From: Channa striata
Taxonomy: Eukaryota; Chordata; Actinopteri; Anabantiformes; Channidae
Assembly: GCA_033026295.1 (NCBI GenBank)
Contig: CM065184.1
Location: 10,791,501-10,855,500, forward strand
DNA length: 64,000 nt
Reading direction: 5' to 3'
In this document: positions 34,240-47,260 of the stretch, one piece after another
Numbering within the stretch: position 1 is the first letter of the stretch
How the letters are laid out: each line of letters opens with the position of its first letter
Made by a program: the position numbers and the translations under genes
Notes under the pieces: generated by a model
Database searches by the model: none
Seen by the model: only the letters and a program-made list of their open reading frames with translations
Told to the model about the DNA's origin: nothing

Positions 34240-35724
34240 TTACCATGGAGACCAACTCAAACTGCAGGGCCAGGGGTTCGGCCTCCATATGGTCCCCGTC
34301 TGAGGAACACTGAGGTCAAAGGGAAGTGAGGTGGAATCCCAAAAGAAACTCCATGGTGTTGTGTGATGTGGAGAAAGGATCGACACGGTGGACACCAGTG
34401 CATCTAGCCCGGCTTCAGCGTTACACACTTTGGGCTAAAAGGGCCCGCGGGCGTTCAGAACTCACACATTATGCCCTCACTCTCTCACAGGCCTGAACAT
34501 TTCCAGAATGACTTTAAGAGATTATATAAATATATATATTATAAAATATAAATTGATGAAAAACAGTGTGAAGAATACCATGTGGAAAAAATGTTGTGGG
34601 TTTTTATTTTTTTTTTGTTTTCTTTGTTGCTGTTGTTGTTGTTATTTTATTCATGAATCCTCACATTCCTTTACAAAATGAACCACAGTATTTTTCTGCT
34701 GTAAGGAGGGAAGTCCAGGGGAGATAACAATGGTCCCATAGCTTGATGATGCGATTTGAACCGGTGTCGTGGGGCCCCCGTTGACGCTTAATGAGATCCT
34801 GGCTCCGCGATGTGGGATGGGCTTTACTCTGGTGCTTTGACTACGTCTTTTGCTCCCATTTCTCCTGTCCCACCTACATTCTCAGATACACACAGCATGT
34901 ACTACAATGTTTACTGACCCATATAGACCAATGGCAACATCACACTCCCTGTGGCAAACAATCAGATGTAAAAATGTAAATCATTTTTTTCAAAGTATTA
35001 AAAATGTGGTTACCATAAAGTCAAAACAACTTTGATGAGCTTGACTGACAGAATTCTGGATACTTCTTTTTATAATTTTCTTGTCACTATTTTAGTCCTA
35101 AAAAATGATATCAAAGATTTTGTCACACGTCCCTCATTTTCCAGTCATGTCCGTGTCCATGCACGATTGTCCTTTGCTATTTTTTTGCACTATAACCTCA
35201 GCTGATTTATCTGGTACATTCACTTACAGTCAGTTTTAATTTATTTCACAAGTTGATGCATAAGTTGAAATTTTGTTTCAGGTGTAAAAACACAAAGCAG
35301 ACAGACGCGTTATTAGGAGTAAAACCAATGATTTGAAGTTTCCAAAATCACAGACTTTTGGCTACATGAACAAATCCTTTGAACCCTCCTGGGTTATGTT
35401 TTATTTAGTCATACCACTAAATGCCTACACAGTTTAGAAAGCTGTTTGCAGTTGAGCAAATCAACTGTAAATTAGCTTCGATAATTGCCTTACAGACCTG
35501 TTTTTTTTTTCAGCCCAAATTTATGTCTGTTCAATGACGTTAACTGCCTTTACATACACACATTCACCATCCATCATTGAGTTACTTCGACTGTCCATAG
35601 GGACCGAAAGGAAATACAAATTGAGTTTGCTTTTTGAAAAATATTTTGTGAATGTACTTTTAACTACATTTGCCAAAGACTTAGTTTGATATTTAATATT
35701 TTATTTACAGTATATGTATGCATA

Positions 35725-35730
35725 AATAAA
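35725..35730 (+). terminator. Proximal polyadenylation signal AATAAA
   Basis: A canonical hexamer about 1.49 kb after the stop codon. Its use is uncertain because a second canonical signal lies downstream. Confidence 0.4.
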
Positions 35731-36938
35731 GCAGTATTATCTTTTACATAAGTAGTCAACATACTGAACATGTATGCCGTGACTTTTCAACAGGCGGACA
35801 ACAAATGACTGTAATGAAAAAGTTGAAATTCAGTGAGACTCATTATTCCAACAACTGCAACCAATGCTGCTTTGTAGAACGATTTGTGAATATGTGAAGA
35901 CAATTCTTATATGTAAATAATATCACACACACCATTGCAGTATCATACTAATGTACTGCTCCCTTTGTAGATAAACAGACTAAAAACATGCATTACATTT
36001 GTGTCTTAATGTAATGTTGTGCTTAGAGGAAACGCACAACTACTGTACAACCTGTGGCTACATCGGTAACAGGTTTCAGATGCTAACATCACATACGTTG
36101 TCTTTGTCATTTTATTTTATTTTATTTTCATGATATTGTCATGATGATGTTTTATGTCACTATGCAATGAGTTAAATGGCTTTCTGTATCATCTTTTGTT
36201 GTTAGGCTCAGAACACGTAATCCCTGTGGAGAACAACATAAAAATTACAAAGTACAAGAGCAGCGTGAAATGGTTTCTCTCTGGTTTCACACCTGTTCCA
36301 CAAAGTCCTTTAAATGAAAATGTGATCAAGCTGAAGTCCTTGGCAACAATCAAAGATATTGTCCTGTTTTGCTGTTAGTAGATGTTGTGATCATTATGTT
36401 AATCCAAAGTACAGTCATCTGTGCGTCCATGTATAGATTCGCTCATGTCTCCTCCCTTTCTCCACTCTCCCTTTTCTCCCGCTCTCTCCGCTCTCTACAA
36501 CCAATGCATCTCTTTATCCAAGGCACTCAAGATTAAGTTTAATTCTGCACAAGCAAATACATCTTCTGGTACCAGGGTTAACTGTCATTGCTAAGGGCAC
36601 CAGAAAACACACGTACAGACTGCGCCCCTGCTCTTCAGGGGGAAGGTATCCTCTACAAATTGCACTTGAGATTTGCCTATTTCTGTCTTCGTGTAGCGCG
36701 ACATATCTGAAAAAGAAACGCCGGTGCAAAGTGCATACCACCATAATTTAGTGGACGTCTTTGCATTTAGGAAGTGGAGCACCTCTGAAAGAATGGGTCT
36801 TCCACTGTTGTAAAGATGATACAGGAGATGTGTCATGGACATAAAAAGGATTTCTGATGAAAATCTATACGGAAAGCCTTGTGGCCTCAATCATTGTTCT
36901 GTTTCAGTTCTGTTCCAATTCTTTTTGTGCACATGAGA

Positions 36939-36944
36939 AATAAA
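36939..36944 (+). terminator. Distal polyadenylation signal AATAAA
   Basis: A canonical hexamer about 2.70 kb after the stop codon, followed within 30 nt by a T/GT-containing downstream region (ttttatatgtcagtcgttg). It is a plausible end for the long 3'UTR. Confidence 0.5.
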
Positions 36945-36965
36945 TTCTTTTATATGTCAGTCGTT

Positions 36966-39900
36966 GACTCAGTGTCCCTTCATTATTAACCCCATAAGAA
37001 AATAATTTAGAGTTCAAGGTTTCCGAGGAGAATTCTTTGTGCTGCTGTATTGATGTTGGGTTTTATGAACAGGAGGAAGGAGGTACTTCGGTTGCTTACA
37101 GCTCTTAAATATGAAATGCATGATAGATGTGCAACATATTGTTAGTACGTACCAGTGTGCGGGCGCTCAAAGAAATCATCCGCACTTTGACTGCTGTTAA
37201 AATAGCCTACAGTAAAAAGAACAATTGCCTTATGTTAATGCATATGTGTGCAAGGCAGAGGGAGAGAGAGAACGGAGAAGGAAGGGAGAAACAAAGGAGG
37301 GCAGTTGAGAAGGCAGGAGAGCGTTGCCCCAGCGTCTGACTCCAGTATATTTAATGATGCATTGGTTCATCCTGCTATACCACACTGCTGCTGCTCCGCT
37401 TCCTCTCTGCAGTCTCTACTCGGAAACACACAAACCCAGCCAGTTATAATTCAATTTCTCAGCTTCTTCTGCCTATTGTTTATTTCATGGATCCCCTGTG
37501 AAGCATCAAAAGCTGCTGTTTCTGTCAGCCACTAACTGTCCTATGTGTTTGTCATTCAGGCCTTGTTAAAAGATAAAAAAAAAAAAAAAAGCAACCCACA
37601 CATACACACTAACACTCCCTCCTCTCCCAGCTGAGAATTCCCAGTGGTAAAATTATTCCATTTAGATGGGAACTTTTTTGTCACTACCCTGTCTAAATTG
37701 GCATATCTGGCTCTCTCGTAGAAACCAATAAACTGTGAACCCGGATGCATCTGTCAGTCAAGCTCATCTTTACTTTAGCGGGCCAGATGACAACAACAGG
37801 AGAGGAGACACACACCAGCAGAATGGGGCGCACTGATTGGCTCTCATCAGTTAGGCATTACGAAAAGCACCTGTCATCTTTGAGGCTTCTCAGACCCACA
37901 CAGAGAGGCCCTGCTATGGGGGCCAGTGGGCCTCGTGCAAGATTTACTCAAACACTTCACCCTCATTGTCAACTTGGCTTGGTGATGCCCTACAGCTTGG
38001 CCTCTTTGGCAGGATTCACGTCTGTCACCGATAATATATACAGTGAAATAAGCCCATTAGTAGCTGGAAACAGCCTGAAGCCATTTTTTACAAATGTAAA
38101 AATTTTCTTGAACACGAAGCATTAAATTATATAGTTAAAAACTTTTGTTATTAAATTCACTTCTTAATAACCCTGAATACTACAGAAGAGCTACTGATAG
38201 CATGAGACACTAAATAAGTCCAGTCAGCTCCACCTAGCATCCCCTGCTCAGCAAAACACTCTGCCCAGTGTTTCAAGCACTCATCATTGTTAAATCATGA
38301 CAAATAAGAAACATCCATATTTAAAGTGCATTTAAATTCTGTGGCTGGTCGAGTCGAGTCTCGCTCAACACCTTTAAAGTGAATTTACCACACTGCTGTT
38401 GCTCTGTACTGCTGCCAGTGCTGTTCTGTGAGTCTTCGACAGCTCCTCTCCATGTTTTCAATATTTAATTTATTCTTTAACTGTTTGGGGTACAAAGAGA
38501 GCACAACTTATCCAATACTTCACCAAGAACATAGACCAGAGAAACAAATCTAAAAAGACAAATATGTGTAGCAAAATTTTTGATTTTTTTCCAACCTTGA
38601 CAGTGACACACCATAATGTCAACACCTAGAATTCAATATATAATCATTACCCTTTGTAAACATCCATTATCCACAACTTGATGAATCCTGAGGTGTCATA
38701 TGAGCGCAGCATTGTTCAGAGACAAGGAGTGGTGGTGGTCTGGCAGTGACGTCCTGTCATCTGCCTTCATGGGAGCCTGTCATCAGCCTCATCATGTGGC
38801 TGTCATAGTTGATGTTGGCGAGGGGAGAGGCCAACCCTGCTGTGTCAATCAACAAGCCCTCATTAGAAGCGGCTTTAATTAGTGGCTGCACGGGTGCAGT
38901 ATTGTTCACAGTGCCGCCTTCGTTAACTCTGTTAATCCCAAATGGGTTTTGGAGGCAGAGGCAGAGGGGTCCAGTGGTATAAAGTGAAGGGAAGGAAAGA
39001 ATTATCACTTGTGTTGTTTACAACTGTGGCTTTAATGTCAGTATGTTAAACTTCATGTAAACGTCACTGAAGAAGCATCCGTCTTTGTCTCATGCTGGTC
39101 CAAGGATGAAATTAAAATAAAGAATTGTGCCTTCTTGAGCCTTCTTGTGAAATAAATCATGCTCTAATGCTAAGATTGTTTCAGTGTGGCAGAGAACAGA
39201 GACCGTTGAAGCCCAGTCTGTGATGATCCTGACGGTATGATGATTATGAGGTTATTTTCACTGTCGGCGGGTGAGACCATCCAGGCGACAAGAACATGAC
39301 TTTGTGATGTTTGTAATGAGTGAGCATTGATTGACTCCACACAGCCTAAAGAGGTTTCCTCCATGTTCAAGCTCAACGGATGTTCCAGCGCTGCGTCTTC
39401 TACTGTAGCATAGTTCACAATTAGAATAATGAGCAGTTGGAGAGCTGTCTGGAGACATACAGTTGCTGCGTTTTTCAACCCAGGTCTCATCTGCCAACTA
39501 TATGCTATTACGCTATCCCTGTTAGATCAGTCAGCAGTGCAGAGCAATTTCCCTTCAGGAGCTAAATTATCGTTTTGAATGGCCATTGTGTGACACATTG
39601 TGTAATTAAGCACTAAATATGCTGCGCTACTTGATTATGTCACTCTCCAAAAGAGATCAGGAGCTGTGGGGTGAGGAATGGTGTTCCGGTGTTTGTGTGT
39701 GCACACCAAGCGGTGGAAGGAATTTGGCGTTTAGAAGAAAGTGTATGGGGTGAAACAAAAGGCCAAAAAGGGGTAAAATGGGGTAGCACTGACCTGTGTG
39801 CCCCCTTCAAGATGCGAGAGGGTCTTCAAGCTGACAGAAACCTGGCCTATGGGGGTGGGCTGGTTGATGGGAGACCCAACTGTTTTGGTAAAACAGTGCT

Positions 39901-40049
39901 ACAGGGGTGCATCCCGCCTTCTGCAGCTCCAGTAGGACGTTGAAAGATTTAGAGACGAGGCAAAGAGGGGAGAAAGGAAAATGGGAGACCACAATCACCA
40001 ACCCCCACCACCTCTGACTGGCTCCCCATGCCGCTTCACCAACCGTCCC
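36966..40049. other. Downstream non-coding region, proximal part
   Basis: No coding exon is recognisable. A purine-rich patch lies near 37255-37320 and a poly-A run near 37575-37590. Blocks at about 37620-38050 and 38690-38950 are repeat-free with ATTA-type motifs and look like candidate conserved non-coding elements. Cis-regulation of pax2a from here is inference from position only. Confidence 0.5.
38690..38950. promoter_or_regulatory. Candidate conserved non-coding block downstream of pax2a
   Basis: About 260 nt of non-repetitive sequence with gctttaattagtggctg, ctgttaatccc and tgtcaatcaac motifs, which are homeodomain, OTX-like and TALE-like respectively. It lies about 4.5 kb after the pax2a stop. 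No alignment was available. Confidence 0.25.
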
Positions 40050-40076
40050 AACACACACACACACACACACACACAC
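40050..40076. repeat. (CA)n microsatellite
   Basis: About 13 uninterrupted CA units. Confidence 0.95.
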
Positions 40077-43000
40077 TCCATGATGCTTCCACCCCCTCCT
40101 TTACCAACACCCAGTCACTGTCAGGCCAAACACATGATGAATTGCCCTGTCAACAGAATTCATTCAGGGACCAATTAATTCAGCAGAAATGAACTAGAGC
40201 CATCAGTCGCTGAAAAACTCAGTGCAAAGAGAGCAAAGTAGCCCCACTTCAGAAAACGAGGAAGCGAGGGAGGGAACGAGGGAAAGAGGGGTGAGAGTGG
40301 AGTGGAGACGAGAGGGCAGGCGAAAGAGAGGGAGAAAGAAAGGGAGAGAGGGAGCGTGGTGGAAGTTAGTCTGACAGAAATTGGTCATTTAATGCTTTAG
40401 CGCACTGGAGACAGCCCCTGTCATAGACGAAGGCATGGCAGGGGCTCCCCTGGTATTTTATTTATTAATTATCCTATGCAGCAAGGGGCCTTTAACTGTC
40501 TTAGTCCAGCCCCGTCAGCCGGGCTCCCTGTCATTTTCTCTCCACAAACAGATCCTTTAACACCGTGCTCCAGGTTAATGGAGACAAAGCCAATATCCAA
40601 CCAACCTTGCCTTCTCCCTCAAATACAGTATTCATCTGTACCTTATCCAGGTAATTATGTCTCTGACGATCTCCTGAATATGTCATTGGGATGCTAATAA
40701 ACCACTTTGGAACTGGCGTGCAGAACACGTTTGACCTTTTCAACTTACTGCTTCATGGTGGCTACACCTAGTGAGGAGGACAGCAATTACTTACACCTTA
40801 GTGGGAACCGCATGTCACTGGGAATAAACACATTCCCATATAATTCAATAACAGCTGCATTTATTACCCAGAATAAAACCCGTGCTTATTTCCTCGTGAA
40901 TGTCGTCAACGTGTTGATGCAACATGAAATCCCTACGTCATTCCTCAATTCAACTATCTACCACCTTAAATGCGCCATTAATATTTCCTTAACAGTGTCA
41001 ACAAAATTCAATAGAACCGCGCTTGCCAGTGTCTGTTTTGTTGCTGGTGACAAATTAGCACTGTGAAGGGCGATATCAACACCAGCTAATTAAGGTGTTG
41101 TGTGATTTTGGGCTCCAGATCAAGAATCTGCTGATTCATCCCATGGGTGATTATGATGTCCATATGGTCAACATACAGCGGGCTACGCTGGGAAACACTA
41201 TCGGCTTGCTTCGGCACCGGCTTTGCCAAAAGTTTGATCTTGTCTTTTGTGGCGGTGTTGGGTGGTGTTCATGAAGGTGCTGAATTATTAAGGGCATCTT
41301 TTCTTTTAGCCCAGGATCCTCTAGTGGAAAACACGGGATGAGGGGCAGCTGGGAGGCTGCCTGCCACTGACTGTCAATCTCCTCTGACATCAGGAAGTGA
41401 AATTCAATGCTGTTTCCACTGTCGTTCATTGATGGACTCGTGTACCTTGGATGCCCCCTTCTCAGTGTCACTTGGTTTTAAGAAATTAGCACATTTCGTG
41501 TGACATACATGTGATTTTAGGATGTGGCACTTTGTGGTTTCGGTGTCAGATATAGTGCATTTTTAAAAAGATATTTCTAACTGTACTTACCTTCTCACAT
41601 GGGCTAATAAACTGGATTCTTTTCTTTTCACTCTTTCTGGTTCCTCGCAATTCACTCCTTTACTATAGTGCTAAGCACAGTGAAAATACAACTAATAGAC
41701 AACACTGGCATACAACCCAAGTGAACCTGACAAATGGAACAGAAAAGCTAACAGAGAAGAAAGAGGTGCTTAGACCAACTGTCACAGGTAAAGTGCTTTC
41801 CTGATTTCTGTTTACTCACCATGCTTGAAACTTGACTTGTTTTCCTGCAGCTTACTGAAGAGATTCTGTCTGTGAGTCAGCTGGTTGTCAGCACGTCTCA
41901 CAAGCAAAAACACTCATTTAGCGTCGAATTTGGTCAGTGTAAATAGTTAAAGTGCAGCTTTTATGAGCTAAATCTCAACTAAAGGAGGTTTTTATTTTAG
42001 TTTGACATGTTTAATTTAATTAAATGAATGATTTTTTAAATGTATTAAAACTACTGTAGCTTTAACACAACCTTGTCAGCTTCTTAACATGTTCCAATAT
42101 TACTGCAATGCACAACATGGAAAGACACGAATATTCTCCTCATACAAAGTGCAAGCGACTACAGCGGGAGAAAAACCGGGAGTGAAACCTACAGATAGAA
42201 ACTGCATTTGCAAAGAGAGAAGATGTGCCGTAGAATATAATTAATTAAATGAGACTAATTAGGAACACGAGAGCAGGTGCCAGGCTATGAGCTGACAGGG
42301 AAGACAGCAAGACAACATGCCAGCACAAAAAACGAGAAACACAGCCTCTCACACATACACACACACACGCAAGTGCACAACCAAACACGCACACATGCAT
42401 ATGCACACAAACACACAGCTGCAGTTATGAGGGTGTATCGTGACAGGCACAGGGACAAAACAACTTTCTGCATTTTGTCATGTGAAACCCCGCAGGAATA
42501 CTTATGACAGGAAGCAGAGACCCAGGCACCATGGGGGTCTCTTGCCTTTGTCTCACACACATTCTCTTTATTATTTTGTTCTGCAATGGTGAAAGGAAGT
42601 TTGCACAAGCCAAAGATTTCTCTCCCCTAATTATTTCAGCACTTGCTTGAGACTGCAAGCTGTGTAAATTCACAGACTGCTTTTTCCACCTCTCAGACCT
42701 CTTAAAATGTCCCTTATTCGAAAGCTGCTTCAACAGGCTGCATTTAACAAGATTTAATTTAAAATTGTATGGTGAAAACACAGGAATTAATACTCCCTAC
42801 TGAAATATATTGAATTTTATTTTACTGTCTTTCTACTATCTTGTTAATCTAACTTATGTGGGCAAAAGAAAATGCATCTATAATTTAGAACGTGATGCAA
42901 AATGCCAATTAATTCCTTCAAATGTCTATATATTCATCAGTGTTTTGATGTTAAAGGGCAGGACTCTAAAATCCAAGTTACATTTGCAATCTGCAAATAG

Positions 43001-46000
43001 AAACGTGTGTTACCATTTGATGCCATACTTTGTGGTTTTGTTTATATGGTATTGAATTTATATTTATTTAAATTAGAATACAACTGTATTGACTGTATTC
43101 CTCTTTGTAATAATACAGTGCAAACATGAGGAAAAGTTGCACCTGGCTATAACTGCATTGTCTCGACTATGACATGTTCTTCATTGCACAGTTCCACAAA
43201 AATTCTGCTTCCTCCAAACACCAAGAGCCATGTCAGGGTGTTACACAACCTATTGTCATGTTTTATGTGAGCTTCTATTCTGTACTGCAAGACAAAGCTA
43301 CATCAGCCCAGTGTGGGTTTTTATAGAGATTCTATAAACTTTTATACGAATTTACAACTGGAAAGCAATAATTTTTGAAGATTATCTAAAGAACAAATGG
43401 GAAGCATCCAATCCCCAACGATCGATGACTAACTTTATTTTTAGACAATACACAACGCAACAACATGTAGAGGCCACACGGTCCTGCAGCCAACACGCCT
43501 CAGAGCGGACAGCTCAGTATCTAGCCTTAGCGTGGCTTGTCAATGCAACACCAAACTCAAGACAGAGAGAGATGAGGGGGGGGTGTGAGGAAGGCTTTTT
43601 TAATTATCTGTGGTTGGGTCGGACTGTGCATCATCATTAAGGAGACTAAATAGCAGTGGTCACTGACTCAGGTAGTAGTGGTAAACGGCACAATTAACAA
43701 GCTGAGGAGGGAGAACTGTATTCAATTTGAAAGCCTTCTCTCCTAATCCATCTCTAGTGATCAGCAGTGCTGCTGAGCTACGCCCTTTTACATTCAATTA
43801 CATTAATCAGGTTATTACCCAGCAAAAAGTCAACATTTTAATCAAGAAATGGCAAAGTAGGACAGGACATTATACCTAGACATCACTAAGTGACAGTCAG
43901 AGGAGCGAAGTGATGATACTCTACTGAAGATAATCTATTGCTTACAGAAAGGCGAGTTGCATGGAGAGGTTTGTAGGGTTTGGATACACGTGTTTTGTTA
44001 TTCATCAGATTTTAAAGGTTCAATTTTGTCAGCATTCACCCGGATTTATCCATCATCATTTCTACATTTTGTACAAGTCTGTATTAATCTTTTAGTGGGA
44101 ACTTCACAAATGTGTACAGCACATGTTACAAATTCAGGTACTTTATTTAGTTTTTTATGCTTCTAATGCTGTAAATCCTCTTGAATATAATCCTTGCATG
44201 GGTGTTGATGGCACAGCAGGTGTGTAAGAAATGTAAAAACACAGCTGCAGGGTTCACATCCCAATAACTATCCCGATAGTCTTAAAACCCTTTGACGTGC
44301 TCTTTATTGAAACTCTGGAAACACATTTTCTAACACAAGCTATTATTAAAATACGGATGAAAAAAATGTCTAAATGTATGTAGAGCTATCCACTGCGGTC
44401 AGGTGGAGGATTATTTCTTTCACAGCAGAAAAAAGCCAATTTATATGAATATGTGCTTACTTCACAACCAGTAGAAGTTGCCTTTGCTGACTGATTGCTG
44501 ACTGCACACACAAAGTGAATCTAATTTAGTAGAACCTCTGGCTAAGCAGTAGTTTCTCGCCCATTTTCTCCCACTAACAGGGAAGAAATCAATTCTCAGT
44601 CATCTATGACATTCAGGAGATGCTTGTCTTGTTTTTTATTTTTTTATTTCCACACTTCTTTTGCATTTTGGCTTGTTAGAAGTTCTGCTATGTCTGACCT
44701 GCTGATTGGGTTCTGATTAACCGAGGAAAATCCTTGTTGTCCACCCCCATAATGAGAGAAGACAGAGGTGAGAACAGCTCAATAGGAGAGATAACCACTC
44801 TTTGATCCAAACGTTCATGCAGAACCTATATTCGCTGCATCGTCACAAACCGAACGGTCAAGTCTCTCGCTTTTCAACTTCTTCTTATAAAGTCTGAAAG
44901 GAAAGAACATAATTTGGGAAACATGCATTTGTTTTACAAATTATGCTGTAAAACTAAACCAATTTGAGTTGGAGTTTGTCTTTTGTTAATAATAAACTTT
45001 GCAAATGACAGCAAACAGTCTGCCCTTTGCGCATATTGTTTCCAGATCACAGCCTGCAGACTATTGCAATATAATAATTGACTTCTTACACCCAGTTACA
45101 CACCTAAACAACTGGCCAGTGATACAGCGTCTTTCAAAATATTAAACTGTCTAAGTGCCATTTCTGAGTCCCCACTAACAAGACCCATCTCAACTTAAGA
45201 TGTCTTGTTAAACTGAGACCTTGTTCCCAAGTGGACTTAAATGTAAAACATATCTCTACCCTTGACAAGCAATGTTAATCCATTTAGTGTAACGAACTAA
45301 CATGTCCCTAATTAAAATATGCCTTTTAATGATACATACTGACATCTTGGAAAACACTGTCACGCTTCCCCCCGTTAATACAGGAATATGCTAATTGCTT
45401 CAGTAGCACTGGTGTTTAAATCCCAGGGCTACCACCACATCCTGAGGGAGTTAGTGTTAGTTAGGGGTTGGGGTCGTCTGAAAAAAAAGAAAAACACTCC
45501 TTTAATGTTCTGTTTCTTGAGGATTGTTTGGCCAGTAGAAAACATTAGGGAGCTTCAGTGACTGACACTGTTAATTTACACACATTCAATTTATCATTCA
45601 GAAATCTCCTGGCCTCACTATACGCACCTGCAGTCCACTACCTTAGCTATAGTTGCCGGAGCTGCTTCATCCCATGGCAGCTCATTTAAAACAAATCAGA
45701 CTGATTGCTGAGTTGCCACACTCGCACGGCCCAGGTGATAAAGCAATTAAAGTCCTCTAATTCCCGAGGAATTAAAGGGCCAGAAAAAGAAAGGACCAGT
45801 AGGTAATTAACTATTTATAATGAAATTCTTTTGTTGCCTCTTCATTTTGTACACGTTTGATTTGTGTTTCCTGATGTGTGAGGCTGATTGTTTGATAGAA
45901 AATCAGGGACAGGTTCATGTGGGTGGGGTCTGCGGCGTTCTGTGGCAGCGACCCAGGATGAGACTAGGGCTTTAGTTAATAGGCTCTCTCTGGACAGATG

Positions 46001-46168
46001 AGGTCCATTAGAAGGTTAATTTAAAAATGAATAGAGGACATAGGGAGATAAAAAGAGATGGAGACAGAGAGGACTGAACACTCACAACACAGTTCACAGA
46101 AAAAGTCAAATATTACACCAAACAATTATTTTTCTGTGAAGCACTGCTGCTAATTGAGCAAGCGATAA
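40077..46168. other. Downstream non-coding region, 40-46 kb
   Basis: It holds a polypurine tract at about 40239-40370 and CA-rich DNA at 42350-42420. The non-repetitive stretches at about 40400-40760, 41080-41480 and 45600-45830 are possible regulatory elements. A GTCACGC paired-type half-site occurs at 45359-45365. No open frame shows recognisable similarity. Confidence 0.5.
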
Positions 46169-47260
46169 TTAAATAACCAAAGATCTAGACCAAACATATG
46201 AAAAATGAAAAAAAAAGAGGAAGTCAGCTCCAGACCAAGCACAACTGAACCCTATCACTTCCCATCCATGAGGCCATTTCTTAAACATTGAGGCATTGTT
46301 CAGATGCATGGACTGGAGCCCCTGACTCCCAATTTCCATTTCTTCCCCCCCTGCAGAAGAGCTGAATCTGATCTGGACCCATTGGTGTGTGGATAATGAA
46401 GGGGTTACCAGGAGCTGGGAGAGGCCCAGTAATTCCCCGCACCGGGGGACAGGGTTTTTGGGTGGGGTTTGGATGAGTACCCCTGCTCCGTGATGCATGC
46501 ACTCATGTGAGCTTGTGACAGCCTTTACCCAAATCCTGGGCCAGACATAGACACTGCATGTATTATATACAGATACAGTAGAGAACCAAGCCTCAAACAT
46601 TTTATGACTCCAAAAATGCTTTTTTTCCACACAAATGGAGCTCATGTTGTATACATTAGTATTTATATTACTTTGATCTTCTGCATGTGTTAGAAAGGCT
46701 AGCTCTTGAAAATCCCTGTCCGTATTTCTGTTACAGTGCAGAACTGCTAAATATATGTACCACAGGATGGCTGTGCCTCTGCTTGATGACTCAAACAAAT
46801 GATAATAAGGTAAACATTAAATTCATATTAAAGACATGTAAATAAGATCTCAGTCCCTTATATGTCATGCTGAGTTCATCAGCCTCTTTTTTCAGCAGAC
46901 GTGGGAGTAACCCAGCTCAGTCTAAGGTCACAAAAATTTGCATATCATCTGGCAAAATGGTTGGCCAATGTGTGGGCGTCTCCCTGAGGGGGTCACCTTA
47001 AACATCAGTGTTAAGGCGCCAAGAGACCCCGTGTACTCTAGGGTCAAGTATCTCCACTTCATTATGACAAAGATGTGAACAACTACCCAACCTACCACTG
47101 CTGTCAATAGACATTCTATCCAGCTCTCCCAGGACCCGGCATGAGCCTCCATCCATCATCTGAATACTCCAGGCCCGCATCATTGCTGATCATTATAGTA
47201 ACAGAGAGAGTCCTGATGATTGGCCCTGATTGTTAGATCACAGGGATCCGAGGGGTGATC
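46169..47260. other. Non-repetitive block with a long stop-free minus-strand frame
   Basis: The minus strand is open for about 209 codons (46169-46798), the longest stop-free frame in the desert, but it begins at TTG, has no paired splice structure that I can see, and its translation resembles nothing I recognise. The following 46850-47260 is repeat-free and carries a perfect POU octamer at 46936-46943. I favour a conserved non-coding block over a gene. Confidence 0.35.

Larger units (their letters stand above)
34240..36965 (+). other. pax2a: pax2a 3'UTR
   Basis: Sequence after the stop is AT-rich and lacks coding potential. Two canonical AATAAA signals lie at 35725-35730 and 36939-36944; the second is followed by a GT/T-containing stretch compatible with a cleavage region. 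An alternating TA-rich segment at 34527-34556 could form a hairpin. The exact cleavage site is inferred. Confidence 0.55.

Noticed and set aside
42285..42781. Overlapping minus-strand frames of 107 and 118 codons
   Set aside because: Partly the complement of CA-rich DNA, without similarity or splice support.
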